Assembly: GCF_025517535.1 (NCBI RefSeq)
Contig: NZ_JAOPKC010000009.1
Coordinates: 1 to 64,000, forward strand
Source of the DNA: Halapricum hydrolyticum
Lineage (GTDB): Archaea; Halobacteriota; Halobacteria; Halobacteriales; Haloarculaceae
DNA length: 64,000 bases
Direction: 5' to 3'
In this document: piece by piece, positions 17,341 through 26,815 of the stretch
How the letters are laid out: each line of letters begins with the position of its first letter
Position numbering within the stretch: position 1 is the first letter of the stretch
Notes under the pieces: model-generated
The model's input: only the letters and a program-made list of their open reading frames with translations
Database searches by the model: none
What the model was told of the DNA's origin: nothing
Position numbers and translations under genes: made by a program

Positions 17341-19439
17341 GCCGGGAGAGCAGCGGAGATACCGAACAGAGCGAGTTCGGCTTCCAGCAGTTCCCGTACG
17401 TGCAGGAGGCACCCGGACTGGACGAGAAGGAACTCCGGGAGACCTACGGCTGGTTCCGGAGCTATTACAAGGCTCGTCCGCGCCGGTATTTCGACCTCCA
17501 GCAGCGGCTCAATCAGGCCCGGTACGGCCAGAGCTTCGACGTCTATCTCGCCCGGAGCGCCTGGTACGCGGTGGGCGGCGTAGCCGCCGGAGCCGTATTC
17601 GGGCTCGCAGTCGCCTGGCTGCTCGCCGCCAGTGGCGCCGTCGAAGGACTCACGAATCCCCTCGCCTACGACGGGGCCGTCGTCTACTACATCGCCGACT
17701 ACAAGTCACTGTTCGCCGGTGCGGCGATCGCGACCGTCTTCGCCGCGACGCTCGGGCTCGGAACCTGGTATGTCCGATATCACTACCCGCGACTGATCGT
17801 TTCGTCCCGCCAGCGGAACATCGACGTCACCCTGCCACACGCGATCGTCTTCATGTACGCGCTCTCGCGTGGCGGGATGGATCTACTCGAAACCTTCGGC
17901 GTGCTCGCCGACTCCGAAGAGACCTACGGCGAGATCGCGAACGAGGCCGAGATGATCGTCCGCGAGGTGGAGTTCTTCGGCAACGACATGTACACCGCAC
18001 TGCGGAACGTCCGCAACCTCACCCCGAGTGAGAACTTCGAGCGGTTCCTCGACGACCTCCTGGGTGTGCTCGATTCCGGAGGCGACGTCACGGTCTTCTT
18101 CGAGGACGAGTCCGAATCGTACCTCGAAGACGCGCGGGACGAACAGCAGTCGTTCCTGGAAGTGCTGGCGCTTTTGAGCGAGTTCTTCGTCGTCCTGTTC
18201 GTCGCCGCGCCGCTTTTCGTCATCGTCATCCTGGTCGTGATGAGTCTGCTCGGCGCCCAGACTCTCACGGAGTTGACGCTGCTCGTCTACGTGATGCTCC
18301 CGCTTGCGATGATCGGCTTTCTGGTCTTGCTGGATACCCTTTCGGAACCGTACGTCCAGCCGGACGTCCACTTCGACGAGGAAGACAGCGGGGTCGAGTC
18401 CGGCTTCGCGCTGCTGTGGGCTGTCGTCCGGGATGCTCTCCCCGGCGTCGAGCCCAGACCGTCCGCCGCAACAGCGATGCCGGCAGAACTGGAGTCCCGA
18501 CAGGGGAGCTATCTCGCCCACCGCCGACGCCAGGTGCTGCGGGCGAAGTTCGCGGATCCGCTCGCCGCGTTCCGCTCGAAGCCGGTCTGGTCCGTGCTCG
18601 TCACGCTCCCGCTGGCCGTGCTCGTCGGCGCGGTCTTCGTCGCGACCGGCGTCGCGACGCCGACGTGGGACGCGATGCTCGAGCGGCCGATCCCGACGAC
18701 GACGTGGCTGTTCGTCGTGCCGCTCCTGGTCGTGCTCGTGCCGCTGTCGACCTTCCACGAGCGCAAGCGCCGCCGCGAGCAGTACTTCGCCACTCGCTTT
18801 CCCGACACGCTCTCGATACTGGCCAGCGCAAACAGAATGGGCGTCCCCATCGACGACGCGCTCGGTCTGGCGTCGCGGTGGTCCAGCGGCCCGCTGTCCG
18901 AAGAGATGACCAAGCTCCGCAACGACCTGCGCTGGAACTACGACACGCGATCGGGGCTGCGCGCGTTCGCCGATCGGGTCGGCGTCCCGCAGCTGTCCCG
19001 GACGATGACGCTGATCGCCGAGGGGGTCCGATCGAGCACCGACGTCGCGGCCGTCCTGGGCATTGCAGCCAGAGACACCAAAGAGCGGTTCAAGCTCGAC
19101 CGCGAGCGCCGCCAGGAGCTGAGCCCCTACATCGCCGTCGTCGTGATCGGCTTCCTGGTGTTCCTGCTGGTCGTGGTGTTGCTCGACACCGCCTACCTGG
19201 CACCGATAGCCGAGGCACAGGCCGAACCGACCACGCCCACGACGGCCGGGTCGGGGCTGCCCCTGTCGATGACGAGCGTCCCCGTCGAGTCGTACAAGGC
19301 GCTGTTCCTGCACGCCGCCGTCGTCCAGGCGCTGGGTAGTGGCGTCCTCGCCGGCAAGCTCGCCGACGACGCCTTCAGCGGCCTGAAATACAGTATCCTC
19401 CTGCTCGTCGTCGCTATCGCGGCGTTCGCGCTCATCTGA
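17337..19439 (+). CDS. Type II/IV pilus assembly membrane platform protein (TadC/PilC-type)
   Basis: This 700-aa integral membrane protein has two T2SSF domains. The first contains PHAIVFMYALSRGGMDLLETF and the second TRFPDTLSILASANRMGVPI. Hydrophobic helices flank each domain, near residues 78-100, 135-150, 280-310, 325-340, 420-445, 460-475, 600-625 and the C terminus. Double-domain platform proteins of this size are usual in haloarchaeal pilus clusters. It is coupled to the ATPase gene by an ATGA overlap and is followed 2 nt later by the pilin-like gene. Confidence 0.9.
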   Translation: MSRESSGDTEQSEFGFQQFPYVQEAPGLDEKELRETYGWFRSYYKARPRRYFDLQQRLNQARYGQSFDVYLARSAWYAVGGVAAGAVFGLAVAWLLAASGAVEGLTNPLAYDGAVVYYIADYKSLFAGAAIATVFAATLGLGTWYVRYHYPRLIVSSRQRNIDVTLPHAIVFMYALSRGGMDLLETFGVLADSEETYGEIANEAEMIVREVEFFGNDMYTALRNVRNLTPSENFERFLDDLLGVLDSGGDVTVFFEDESESYLEDARDEQQSFLEVLALLSEFFVVLFVAAPLFVIVILVVMSLLGAQTLTELTLLVYVMLPLAMIGFLVLLDTLSEPYVQPDVHFDEEDSGVESGFALLWAVVRDALPGVEPRPSAATAMPAELESRQGSYLAHRRRQVLRAKFADPLAAFRSKPVWSVLVTLPLAVLVGAVFVATGVATPTWDAMLERPIPTTTWLFVVPLLVVLVPLSTFHERKRRREQYFATRFPDTLSILASANRMGVPIDDALGLASRWSSGPLSEEMTKLRNDLRWNYDTRSGLRAFADRVGVPQLSRTMTLIAEGVRSSTDVAAVLGIAARDTKERFKLDRERRQELSPYIAVVVIGFLVFLLVVVLLDTAYLAPIAEAQAEPTTPTTAGSGLPLSMTSVPVESYKALFLHAAVVQALGSGVLAGKLADDAFSGLKYSILLLVVAIAAFALI

Positions 19440-19441
19440 TC

Positions 19442-21064
19442 ATGATTCCGACCCATTCCACCCAGTCCGATCGCCCGTTCCGAACCGACAGCCGCGCCGT
19501 CTCCGAAGTGATCGGCGCGATTCTCGTGTTTGCACTGCTGTTTCTCGTCATCGCGCTGATCCAGCTCAACGCCGTCCCGGCCGCGAACAAGCAGGTCGAA
19601 TTCGAACATGACCAGCGCGTCACTCAGGACTTCCAGACGCTGCAGGACGAGCTCTATCAGGTCGGCACGACCGGGAGTAGCGCCACCGTCTCTGTCGAGA
19701 CTGGTGTGGTCTATCCGAGCCGGTTCTTTCTGTTGAACCCTGGCCCCGCGACCGGTTCGATACAGACGACCGACGCGCAGTCGCTGACGATCCACAACGC
19801 CACCGCAGTCGGCAACGTCGGCGACTACTGGAACGGCTCGTCGAAGACGTTCACGACGAAGGGGATCACTTACCGGCCGGACTACAACGAACTCGCCAAT
19901 CCAGGAACGCTCACCTGGGAACACTCGATGTTACACGCCGGGTACGACGACGGTCAGCACTACTTCTACGACGGGTCGAGTTTCATCGACGGCCGACAGA
20001 TTCAGCTGACGCTGCTGGACGGGTCACTCTCCTACGGTGGACTCTCGACGTCGGTCCAGATCGCCCCTGTCAGCACCCGGACCGAAACAGTGACGATTCG
20101 CAACGCACCGGGTGAAACCCTGAGTATTGACATTGCGACGGACCTCACGCCCGACGAGTTCGCGGACGCGGTCGACGAAATCAACCGGAGTCAGATCGAG
20201 GCGCGTGCTGACGGCCTCAGAATCAACCTCGAAGACGACACGGAGTACGAACTGAGCATCGCAAAAGTCCGTGTCGGTCCGACAGCTACTCTGGAGCCGG
20301 GTCCGCGGTACATCACTGACGTCGCCGGCAACGAGACGAGCGTTCCGGAGAACACGACTCACCGGTTCACCGTCGCCGTCCGCGACGAGTATAACAATCC
20401 GGTGAGCGGCGTGCCGGTGACGACGACTCCGACCAACGCGGATCTGGTGGGCACGGTTGAACCCGTGGATACCTCTCTTACTGGTAGCGACGGCCGGACG
20501 ACATTCCGGTACATTGCTCCCGAGAACGTCGATGGAAACCAGGACGTCCGGATCAGGACATCGATAGGCGACGGGACGGATCCGGGTGATAGGATCGACC
20601 TACTGGAGAACGCCACGTTCCACTTGACCGTCATCGACACGGATCGTTCTGGTAGTCCACCCAGGAACACGACTGACGACGGTGTGTCAAGGATCAATCC
20701 GGGTAGCGATGGAGTCAAGCTCACGGACGTCTCGTCTCCTGGCGGGGCCAATTCTCGCGCTGTCAATGTGACGTTCGAAAACGATGCAGGCAGAAACATG
20801 ACGTTCGACGAAATGCGCCTCCTGTTCTTCCGAACGGACGATGCTGGTGTGGGGACGGCACTTAACATCACGGCACCAGTCACTTCCGGTTCGATCAGGG
20901 TATATTCCGATTACACGGACGTCCCCGACTTCACCATCTCGGACGGCGACGAGCTGACAGTTGCGTTTGAAGCAGACAAGACGGCGGTGAAGGGCGATTT
21001 CATTGGGCTGTCTGTGTTATTCGATGATGGGACAGTGAACAACTACTTCGCCGACGTTCGGTGA
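19442..21064 (+). CDS. Large type IV pilin-like surface protein with an Ig/Big-1-like domain
   Basis: This 540-aa protein has a type III (prepilin-type) signal: a basic stretch, RAVSEVIGAILVFALLFLVI, and one hydrophobic helix at about residues 20-40. This fits the haloarchaeal pilin N-terminal domain. Residues about 300-395 resemble a bacterial Ig-like Big-1/invasin domain (VAVRDEYNNPVSGVPVTT, then GSDGRTTFRYIAPENV). The C-terminal third is rich in Thr, Asn and Asp and less GC-rich than the rest, with several N-X-S/T glycosylation sequons. Its place at the end of the ATPase-platform operon suggests it is the cargo or tip adhesin. Confidence 0.8.
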   Translation: MIPTHSTQSDRPFRTDSRAVSEVIGAILVFALLFLVIALIQLNAVPAANKQVEFEHDQRVTQDFQTLQDELYQVGTTGSSATVSVETGVVYPSRFFLLNPGPATGSIQTTDAQSLTIHNATAVGNVGDYWNGSSKTFTTKGITYRPDYNELANPGTLTWEHSMLHAGYDDGQHYFYDGSSFIDGRQIQLTLLDGSLSYGGLSTSVQIAPVSTRTETVTIRNAPGETLSIDIATDLTPDEFADAVDEINRSQIEARADGLRINLEDDTEYELSIAKVRVGPTATLEPGPRYITDVAGNETSVPENTTHRFTVAVRDEYNNPVSGVPVTTTPTNADLVGTVEPVDTSLTGSDGRTTFRYIAPENVDGNQDVRIRTSIGDGTDPGDRIDLLENATFHLTVIDTDRSGSPPRNTTDDGVSRINPGSDGVKLTDVSSPGGANSRAVNVTFENDAGRNMTFDEMRLLFFRTDDAGVGTALNITAPVTSGSIRVYSDYTDVPDFTISDGDELTVAFEADKTAVKGDFIGLSVLFDDGTVNNYFADVR

Positions 21065-21081
21065 TCGAACTCCGATAACCG

Positions 21082-21546
21082 TCACTCGATATTCTCGCCG
21101 TGATAAGACCCATCGTAGGTCCCCTCGTGGTCGGCCTCGGCGAGAACCAGTTGAGCGATCCGCGCGCCGGCTTCGAGTTCGATATCGTGATAGACTTCCA
21201 GCAGCCCCTCACCGCGGCCCTCGTAGCCGGCGTCCCAGACCGCCGTGTCCAGCATGCAGGAGTTGCGTAGTAGCGACGACCGCGGGTACAGAAAGCCGAT
21301 GTGATCCTCGGGAATGCGAATCCGGTCGGCGTATCGCACGACGTACCCGCCTGGCGAGAGGTGGTAGACGCCGTCGTCGGCGTCGATCTCCTCGCGCTCG
21401 CCGATCTCCTTGCCGTCGGTCCCGATCCGGCCGGGCGAGACCTGCTCGAAGACCGTATCGAGCGTCAGATCAACGCCGTTGGGCTGGACCTGCTCTGAGG
21501 CGACGCTGTCGAGGTGTTCGGCCACGAACCGGCCACTTCTGAACAT
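21082..21546 (-). CDS. dut: Archaeal-type dUTPase of the dCTP deaminase family
   Basis: This 154-aa enzyme would hydrolyse dUTP to dUMP and keep uracil out of DNA. The diagnostic stretch YPRSSLLRNSCMLDTAVW is followed by DAGYEGRGEGLLEV, and the N terminus has EQVQPNGVDLTLD. The dCTP deaminase/dUTPase family shares these motifs, so deaminase activity cannot be excluded. The ATG at 21546 (MFRSGRFVAEH) is preferred over an upstream in-frame start six codons earlier. The gene converges on the pilin gene with a 17-bp gap. Confidence 0.88.
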   Translation of the reverse strand: MFRSGRFVAEHLDSVASEQVQPNGVDLTLDTVFEQVSPGRIGTDGKEIGEREEIDADDGVYHLSPGGYVVRYADRIRIPEDHIGFLYPRSSLLRNSCMLDTAVWDAGYEGRGEGLLEVYHDIELEAGARIAQLVLAEADHEGTYDGSYHGENIE

Positions 21547-21760
21547 GTCCAGACAGGCGACCACCGGCGACTAAACGACTCCGATTCCCACCTCGTCGCC
21601 GTCGGTCCGCTCGGGGCAAGTGGCCACCTCGACCCCGCTGATCCTGCCCGGACCTTCATCGTCGATTCGTATCAATTATCGAAACCGCAAGACGGGAACC
21701 AGGCAGTTTTCGCGCCAACACGCGGGATTTATGTCTGTCCGCGGCGGACTCTTGGACGTT

Positions 21761-23734
21761 ATGGGACAGACGCTCACGGAGAAGATCCTCTCCGATCACC
21801 TCGTCGAGGGCGAACTCGAGCCCGGCGAGGAGATCGGGATCGAGATCGATCAGGTCCTCACACAGGACACTACGGGCACGCTGGTGTGGCTGCAGTTCGA
21901 AGCGCTGGATCTGGACGACGTCCAGACGGAACTGGCGGCACAGTACTGTGACCACCAGACGTATCAGTTCGACTTCAAGAACACGGACGATCACCGGTTC
22001 CTCCGGTCTGCGGCCGGAAAGTTCGGCGCGCACTTCTCGCGGCCGGGCAACGGGATCTGTCACAACGTCCACAAGGAGAACTTCGCCGCCCCGGGCAAGA
22101 CGATGCTCGGCAGCGACTCGCACACGCCCACGCCCGGCGGGCTGGGCGAGCTGGCGATCGGGGCCGGCGGGCTGGACGTCTCCGTCGCGATGGGCGGCGG
22201 CGCGTACTACATCGACATGCCGGAGGTCGTCAACGTCCGCCTGGAGGGCGAACTCCCCGAGTGGGCGACCGCCAAGGACGTCATCCTCGAGTTGCTGCGC
22301 CGGCTCTCGGTGAAGGGCGGCGTCGGCAAAGTCCTGGAGTACACGGGTCCGGGCGTCGAGACCCTCTCGGTTCCCGAGCGGACGACGATCACCAACATGG
22401 GGACGGAACTCGGCGCGACAACCTCGATCTTCCCGACCGACGAGAAGACCAAAGACTACCTCGAACGGCTGGGTCGCGGCGAGGACTACGAGGAGATCGG
22501 CCCCGATGCGGACGCCGAGTACCACGACGAGATCGTCGTCGACCTCTCGGATCTGGAGCCGCTCATCGCCGAACCCTCGATGCCGGACAACATTGTGCCG
22601 GTGCGCGAGGCCGCCGGACAGGACGTCGAGCAGGTCATCATCGGTTCCTGTACCAACGGTGGCTACGAGGACATCCTTCCGGCAGCGAAGATGCTCGAGG
22701 GCCGCGAGGTCGACAAGACCACCGAGATGATCGTCGCGCCTGGCTCGAAACAGGCCTCGGAGATGCTCGCCCGCGACGGGTGGGCTTCTGAGCTGATGGC
22801 CGCCGGCGTGAACTTCTCGGAGTCGACCTGCGGTGCCTGCATCGGGATCGGTCACGTGCCGGCCTCCGATTCGGTGAGCCTGCGGACGTTCAACCGCAAC
22901 TTCGAGGGCCGTTCGGGTCTGGAAGACGACAACGTCTATCTCTGCTCGCCGGAGGTCGCCGCCGCAGCCGCCATCAAGGGCGAAATCGTCGATCCGCGCG
23001 ATCTGGCCGAGGAACTCGGCGATATGGAAGCGCCGGGCTTCGAGATGCCCGACGTCTACGACGGCTCGAAAGCTGACCTCATCCCGCCGGAAGAGGCCGT
23101 CGACGACGAGCTCGTGAAGGGACCGAACATCGGCGACGTGCCGCTGAAGGATCCCCTCGACGCACACCTGGAAGGGCCGAGCCTGCTGAAAATGGACGAC
23201 AACATCACGACCGACCACATCATCCCGGCCACCCAGGACATCCTGATGTATCGGTCGAACATCCCCAAGCTCTCGGAGTTCACCCTCTCGCGGGTCGACG
23301 AGAGCTTCGCCAGCCGCGCCCTGGAGAGCGACGGCGGTTTCCTCGTCGCCGGCGAGAACTACGGGCAGGGTTCCTCGCGCGAACACGCGGCACTGTGTCC
23401 GATGTACCTGGGCGTCGAAGGCGTGCTCGCACAGAGCTTCGCCCGCATTCACAAGGCGAACCTGTTCAACTTCGGTCTGCTGCCTCTGGAGATCGATGAA
23501 GACACCTACGAGAAGATCGAGCAGGGCGACAACATCGAGATCGTCGACGACGTGGCCGAGGCAGTCCGCTCGGGCCAGGAAGAGTTCACCATCCGCGTCA
23601 ACGACGACTGGGAGGCGACCGGCTATCTCGATGCGTCCAAACGCGAGCGCGAGATCCTCGCCGACGGCGGCAAGCTGTCGCACACCAAAAAGCAGTACGA
23701 GCAGGAGAGTTCCGACGCACCCGCCGACGACTAA
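21761..23734 (+). CDS. acnA: Aconitate hydratase
   Basis: This 657-aa [4Fe-4S] enzyme isomerises citrate and isocitrate in the TCA cycle. The three cluster cysteines are in GSCTNGG and STCGACIGIG. Substrate-binding blocks include SDSHTPTPGGLG, and the swivelling domain carries NYGQGSSREHAAL. Its size matches the short aconitases of haloarchaea (about 655 aa) rather than the 890-aa bacterial AcnA. The ATG at 21761 starts MGQTLTEKILSDHL, the family N terminus. An AT-rich GATTTATG at 21727-21734, about 30 nt upstream, is a plausible TATA box. The stop is followed 4 nt later by a tandem repeat array. Confidence 0.95.
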   Translation: MGQTLTEKILSDHLVEGELEPGEEIGIEIDQVLTQDTTGTLVWLQFEALDLDDVQTELAAQYCDHQTYQFDFKNTDDHRFLRSAAGKFGAHFSRPGNGICHNVHKENFAAPGKTMLGSDSHTPTPGGLGELAIGAGGLDVSVAMGGGAYYIDMPEVVNVRLEGELPEWATAKDVILELLRRLSVKGGVGKVLEYTGPGVETLSVPERTTITNMGTELGATTSIFPTDEKTKDYLERLGRGEDYEEIGPDADAEYHDEIVVDLSDLEPLIAEPSMPDNIVPVREAAGQDVEQVIIGSCTNGGYEDILPAAKMLEGREVDKTTEMIVAPGSKQASEMLARDGWASELMAAGVNFSESTCGACIGIGHVPASDSVSLRTFNRNFEGRSGLEDDNVYLCSPEVAAAAAIKGEIVDPRDLAEELGDMEAPGFEMPDVYDGSKADLIPPEEAVDDELVKGPNIGDVPLKDPLDAHLEGPSLLKMDDNITTDHIIPATQDILMYRSNIPKLSEFTLSRVDESFASRALESDGGFLVAGENYGQGSSREHAALCPMYLGVEGVLAQSFARIHKANLFNFGLLPLEIDEDTYEKIEQGDNIEIVDDVAEAVRSGQEEFTIRVNDDWEATGYLDASKREREILADGGKLSHTKKQYEQESSDAPADD

Positions 23735-23738
23735 AGAA

Positions 23739-23862
23739 GTGTCGACCGGCAGTCCAGCCGGGAGACGAGTAGTGTCGACCGGCAGTCCAGCCGGGAGACG
23801 AGTAGTGTCGACCGGCAGTCCAGCCGGGAGACGAGTAGTGTCGACGGCAATTCAGCCAGGAA
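23739..23862. repeat. 33-bp tandem repeat array, three full copies and one partial
   Basis: The unit begins GTGTCGACCGGCAGTCCAGC and continues CGGGAGACGAGTA. Copies lie at 23739-23771, 23772-23804 and 23805-23837. The three are identical. A diverged partial copy runs from 23838 to about 23862. Each unit contains the hairpin CCGGC-AGTCCA-GCCGG. The array starts 4 nt after the aconitase stop. There are no spacers, so it is not a CRISPR array. It could end or stabilise the acnA transcript. Confidence 0.9.
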
Positions 23863-24092
23863 TAGGTTACCGGCGTCAGAACGGCCGTGTCGGTTTTTGA
23901 TCGCCCCGCACACGGTTGTCCGACAGCGATAGCGACCATCAGGACGTCGCGTTCCGAAGCGACGAGTAGCGGTTATGTGATACGTCGTGATGCTCTGTCC
24001 GGAAGGGTAGGCCATATAAGCGACGGCAACTTATGTAGAGACGACCACCAGCGCGGGCGGCCGACTGTGACCGCCGATTCCCCCCCACAACT
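23863..24092. other. Intergenic region between the repeat array and the 24093 gene
   Basis: There is no supportable gene here. Two TATA-like strings occur, CCATATAAGC near 24011-24020 and CAACTTATG near 24027-24035. Either could drive the downstream gene with a leader of roughly 30-50 nt. Confidence 0.5.
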
Positions 24093-24689
24093 ATGACCAG
24101 TCGCGTATACCGACTCCATTCGACACTCGAACTGCCGCTCGAAGACGTGTACTCGTACTTCGAGGACCCAGATCTCCCGGAGGAGATCGAGGACGTAGAG
24201 ATCACTAGGCGAAACAACACGCTCATTCTGAGTGCTGTCGCCACCGACACCAGCATGAGCAAGTACACGCCGACAGCCCAGTTGAAGGCCAGCGTGACAG
24301 AGAATCGCGTCTACGAAGAGGATCCGGAAGACTTCGACGGACCCGGCCCGTCGCGAACCGGGGGCGGCCCGCAGTGGGGTGCGCTCGAAGAGGAAGAGGA
24401 AGAAATCGAATCCGAACTGGTCGAGTACGCCTGTTTCAAAGGGGATCGGGAAACCGTCCTCCAGAACACTGCCGTCCAGTACCCGATGTTCACGGTGCTT
24501 CGTAACATCGCGAAGATCGCCGAGAAAGGGACGTTGACGGCAATCGTCGTCAACGAGGACGACGAACTCGAAGCCGTCCGGATCGTCGACGGCGAGCCCC
24601 GGCCCGCGACGATCACGGTCACGGAAGACCCTGCAGAGGAACAGGACGGCAACGGCGTCGACTGGCGCAACAACGAGTTTATCAGCTAG
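24093..24689 (+). CDS. Conserved acidic haloarchaeal protein (possibly DUF7110)
   Basis: This 198-aa acidic soluble protein starts MTSRVYRLHSTLELPLEDVY. It has a glutamate-rich low-complexity segment (EEEEEEIESELVEY, about residues 99-112) and then TAVQYPMFTVLRNIAKIAEKG and a VVNEDDELEAVRIV strand pair. I believe it belongs to the haloarchaeal DUF7110 group, but that is from memory. There are no catalytic motifs or membrane helices. It converges with the PAS/Bat regulator and overlaps its end by 8 nt. Confidence 0.7.
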   Translation: MTSRVYRLHSTLELPLEDVYSYFEDPDLPEEIEDVEITRRNNTLILSAVATDTSMSKYTPTAQLKASVTENRVYEEDPEDFDGPGPSRTGGGPQWGALEEEEEEIESELVEYACFKGDRETVLQNTAVQYPMFTVLRNIAKIAEKGTLTAIVVNEDDELEAVRIVDGEPRPATITVTEDPAEEQDGNGVDWRNNEFIS

Positions 24690-26583
24690 GTCGGGCTGTC
24701 ACCGACTGTGTGGTGCCATTATCGTCAAGCAGCAGCGCGAACGTCTTTCGCTGTGCGGTCCGGAGGTGCTGGAGGAACGTCGTCTGGGAGACGCCCATGA
24801 GTTCTGCGATGTCTTCGCCCGTGTTCTCGCGCGGCCACTCGAAGAAGCCGCCCAGATAGGCTGTCCGGAGCGCTTCGAGCTGGCGGTCCGTCAGTTCCGA
24901 CTCGAGCTGTGACCGGATCTCCTGGTCGGTTCTGACGGACCGTTCGTGCTCGCGGCGAGCCAACAGGTCGATGCCGTCGTGGGAGGCAGTCACTGATTCG
25001 ACGAGCGATCGGACGTCAGTCCGCCGTGGGAACTCGACCGTCAGTCGCCCCGATCCGTCCTCGACCGTCTGGCTGGTCACGACGCCGCCGTGATCGAGGA
25101 ACGTCGACTCGACGCTCTCGTCGGTCAGATCGAGCCGGAAGAGACCGCCGTCGTCGTGATCACAGACGAACGCGGCGTCGGCGATCGCCGGCACGTCGTC
25201 GATGGCAGCCTCGACGTCGGTTCGGGGACAGCCCGTCAGCGTGGCGTAGGCGACGAGGTGGCCGTCGGGCGAGCGGGTGAGACGCTCCAGGGTCGCGTCG
25301 GCGTCGAGCGCTCGCGCGAGCGTCCCGAGCCCGTCAGTTCCCGAAAGCTGGAACTCCAGCTCGACGACGCTGTCGGCCAGCAGCGCCTGCTTGCTCTCGG
25401 TCGCATTGATCGCGTAGGCGATCGTCCGGCCCAGATCGACGAGCACGCTGGTATCGATCGCCTCGAACGCCCACGGTTCGGTCGAGGCGATTTCCAGACC
25501 GCCGTAGACCGTGCCGTCGTAGATCAGGGGGACGGCAGCGACCGAGCGATAGCCCCGACTCGCGAGTTCGGCCTGCCATCGCTGGTCCGGATCGTCGATC
25601 TCCTGGAGAACCTGTGGGGATTCGGTCCGGATCGCCTCGCGCAGGAGGTCTTCGGCATCGCTATGGTTGTGCGCGTCCACAATCGCCCCGATCGCGTCGC
25701 TGTCGATGCCGGCGTGCCTGCTGGCGCGTAGCGAGTCGTTGACCATGTTTCGCGTCCCGATCCAGGCTAAGCTGTAGGGCTCGGCGTCGGCGAACTCCGC
25801 ACAGACCGCCCGCTCGATCTCGCCGCGGCTCTCGGCCTGCACCAGCGCCTGGTTGACGTCCCTGAGAATCCTGTTCGTGGTGTTCAACCGCTGGAGCATC
25901 TCGTTCTGGTGTTCGATGCGCTGCTGGCGCTCCTTGCGTTCGGTCACGTCGGTGTCGACTGCCACGAACCGCTCAATGTCGCCACTCTCGTCGGTGATCG
26001 GCGCGATCGTCATGTCCACCCAGCACCGCTCGCCATCTTTGCGTTCGTTGACGATCTCCCCTTCCCAGACGTCGCCGTCCGCGATAGTCTCCCACATCGC
26101 TTCGTAGAACGCCCCGTCGTGTTCGCCGGACTTCCACATCCGGGGGTTCTCGCCGATGACCTCGTCGCGGTCGTACCCGGTCAGGGTCTCGACGGCCGGA
26201 TTGGCGTACTCGATCGTCCCGTCGGTGTCGGTGATGAAAATGCCGTGCCCGACGTGGCGGATCGCCTTCCTGAACCCGCGAAGCTGGTCGTTTTTCGCCG
26301 TGAGGCGCGCCTTGGTTCGCTCCTCCTGGCGGACGTACTGTGAGAGGTAGTAGACAGTCAGCACCGCCAGACCGCTGACGATCAGCCCCGGGAGCTCCTC
26401 GATCCCGGGGTTCGCGACGCTTAGCGTCAGTGCCTGCCGGACGGCCATCAGCGTCAACATCAGCGTCAGAAAGCCGAATCGGAGGTCACGAACCCGATAG
26501 AGCAACAGCGCGGAGTAGCCGACGCCCACGACGCGAAGCGAGACCGAGAGCAGCGCGATCCCCAGCGGGAGCCAGTCGGTCAC
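24682..26583 (-). CDS. Membrane-anchored PAS/GAF sensor with Bat-type HTH_10 domain
   Basis: This 633-aa one-component regulator has about three N-terminal hydrophobic segments (residues 5-85). A short coiled stretch and a PAS/PAC domain follow (about 110-225, with HGIFITDTDGTIEYANPA). A GAF-like domain covers about 265-400, then a Bat-specific region, and a C-terminal HTH_10 (LTDRQLEALRTAYLGGFFEW, then IAELMGVSQTTFLQHLRTAQ). This is the architecture of bacterio-opsin activator-type proteins, including the DmsR type that controls DMSO respiration in Halobacterium. It is divergent from the molybdoenzyme operon starting at 26816, which is its likely target (inferred). A membrane-tied transcription factor is less usual. 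Confidence 0.85.
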   Translation of the reverse strand: MTDWLPLGIALLSVSLRVVGVGYSALLLYRVRDLRFGFLTLMLTLMAVRQALTLSVANPGIEELPGLIVSGLAVLTVYYLSQYVRQEERTKARLTAKNDQLRGFRKAIRHVGHGIFITDTDGTIEYANPAVETLTGYDRDEVIGENPRMWKSGEHDGAFYEAMWETIADGDVWEGEIVNERKDGERCWVDMTIAPITDESGDIERFVAVDTDVTERKERQQRIEHQNEMLQRLNTTNRILRDVNQALVQAESRGEIERAVCAEFADAEPYSLAWIGTRNMVNDSLRASRHAGIDSDAIGAIVDAHNHSDAEDLLREAIRTESPQVLQEIDDPDQRWQAELASRGYRSVAAVPLIYDGTVYGGLEIASTEPWAFEAIDTSVLVDLGRTIAYAINATESKQALLADSVVELEFQLSGTDGLGTLARALDADATLERLTRSPDGHLVAYATLTGCPRTDVEAAIDDVPAIADAAFVCDHDDGGLFRLDLTDESVESTFLDHGGVVTSQTVEDGSGRLTVEFPRRTDVRSLVESVTASHDGIDLLARREHERSVRTDQEIRSQLESELTDRQLEALRTAYLGGFFEWPRENTGEDIAELMGVSQTTFLQHLRTAQRKTFALLLDDNGTTQSVTARPS

Positions 26584-26815
26584 GGCTGACCACCCCGTCT
26601 GTGTTCCGTTGCGTGCCAGTCCATACGCTATCGTTCCGGGCCGCGCCGATAAATGTCGCTCACTCGTTTTCAGTTCCCGGGACCGAGCTGTATTGGGCCG
26701 TCTGTTATAAAGGCCGGCGTCGGCCCAAGCGATATTGGTGGTACGCTCTCCCCCGCGTCCGTGCTATCTATAGGTGTATGTCACAGCATCGACCGGGCTG
26801 GTCGGGTGTTCCCCG
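26584..26815. promoter_or_regulatory. Divergent promoter region of the first molybdoenzyme operon
   Basis: This 232-bp gap separates the regulator from the Fe-S subunit gene. TATA-like strings are GTTATAAAGG at 26703-26712 and CTATCTATAG at 26764-26773 on the plus strand. On the minus strand ACATTTATCG lies at about 26648-26657. The second plus-strand box would put the start site near 26795 with a 20-nt leader. No perfect long palindrome was seen. Confidence 0.45.

Noticed and set aside
21656..23683. Antisense open frame of 675 codons opposite aconitase
   Set aside because: It is a shadow of acnA; there are no motifs.
23731..24015. Open frame with an 11-residue repeat on the minus strand
   Set aside because: It is the translation of the 33-bp array, open only because 33 is a multiple of 3; it overlaps the acnA stop.
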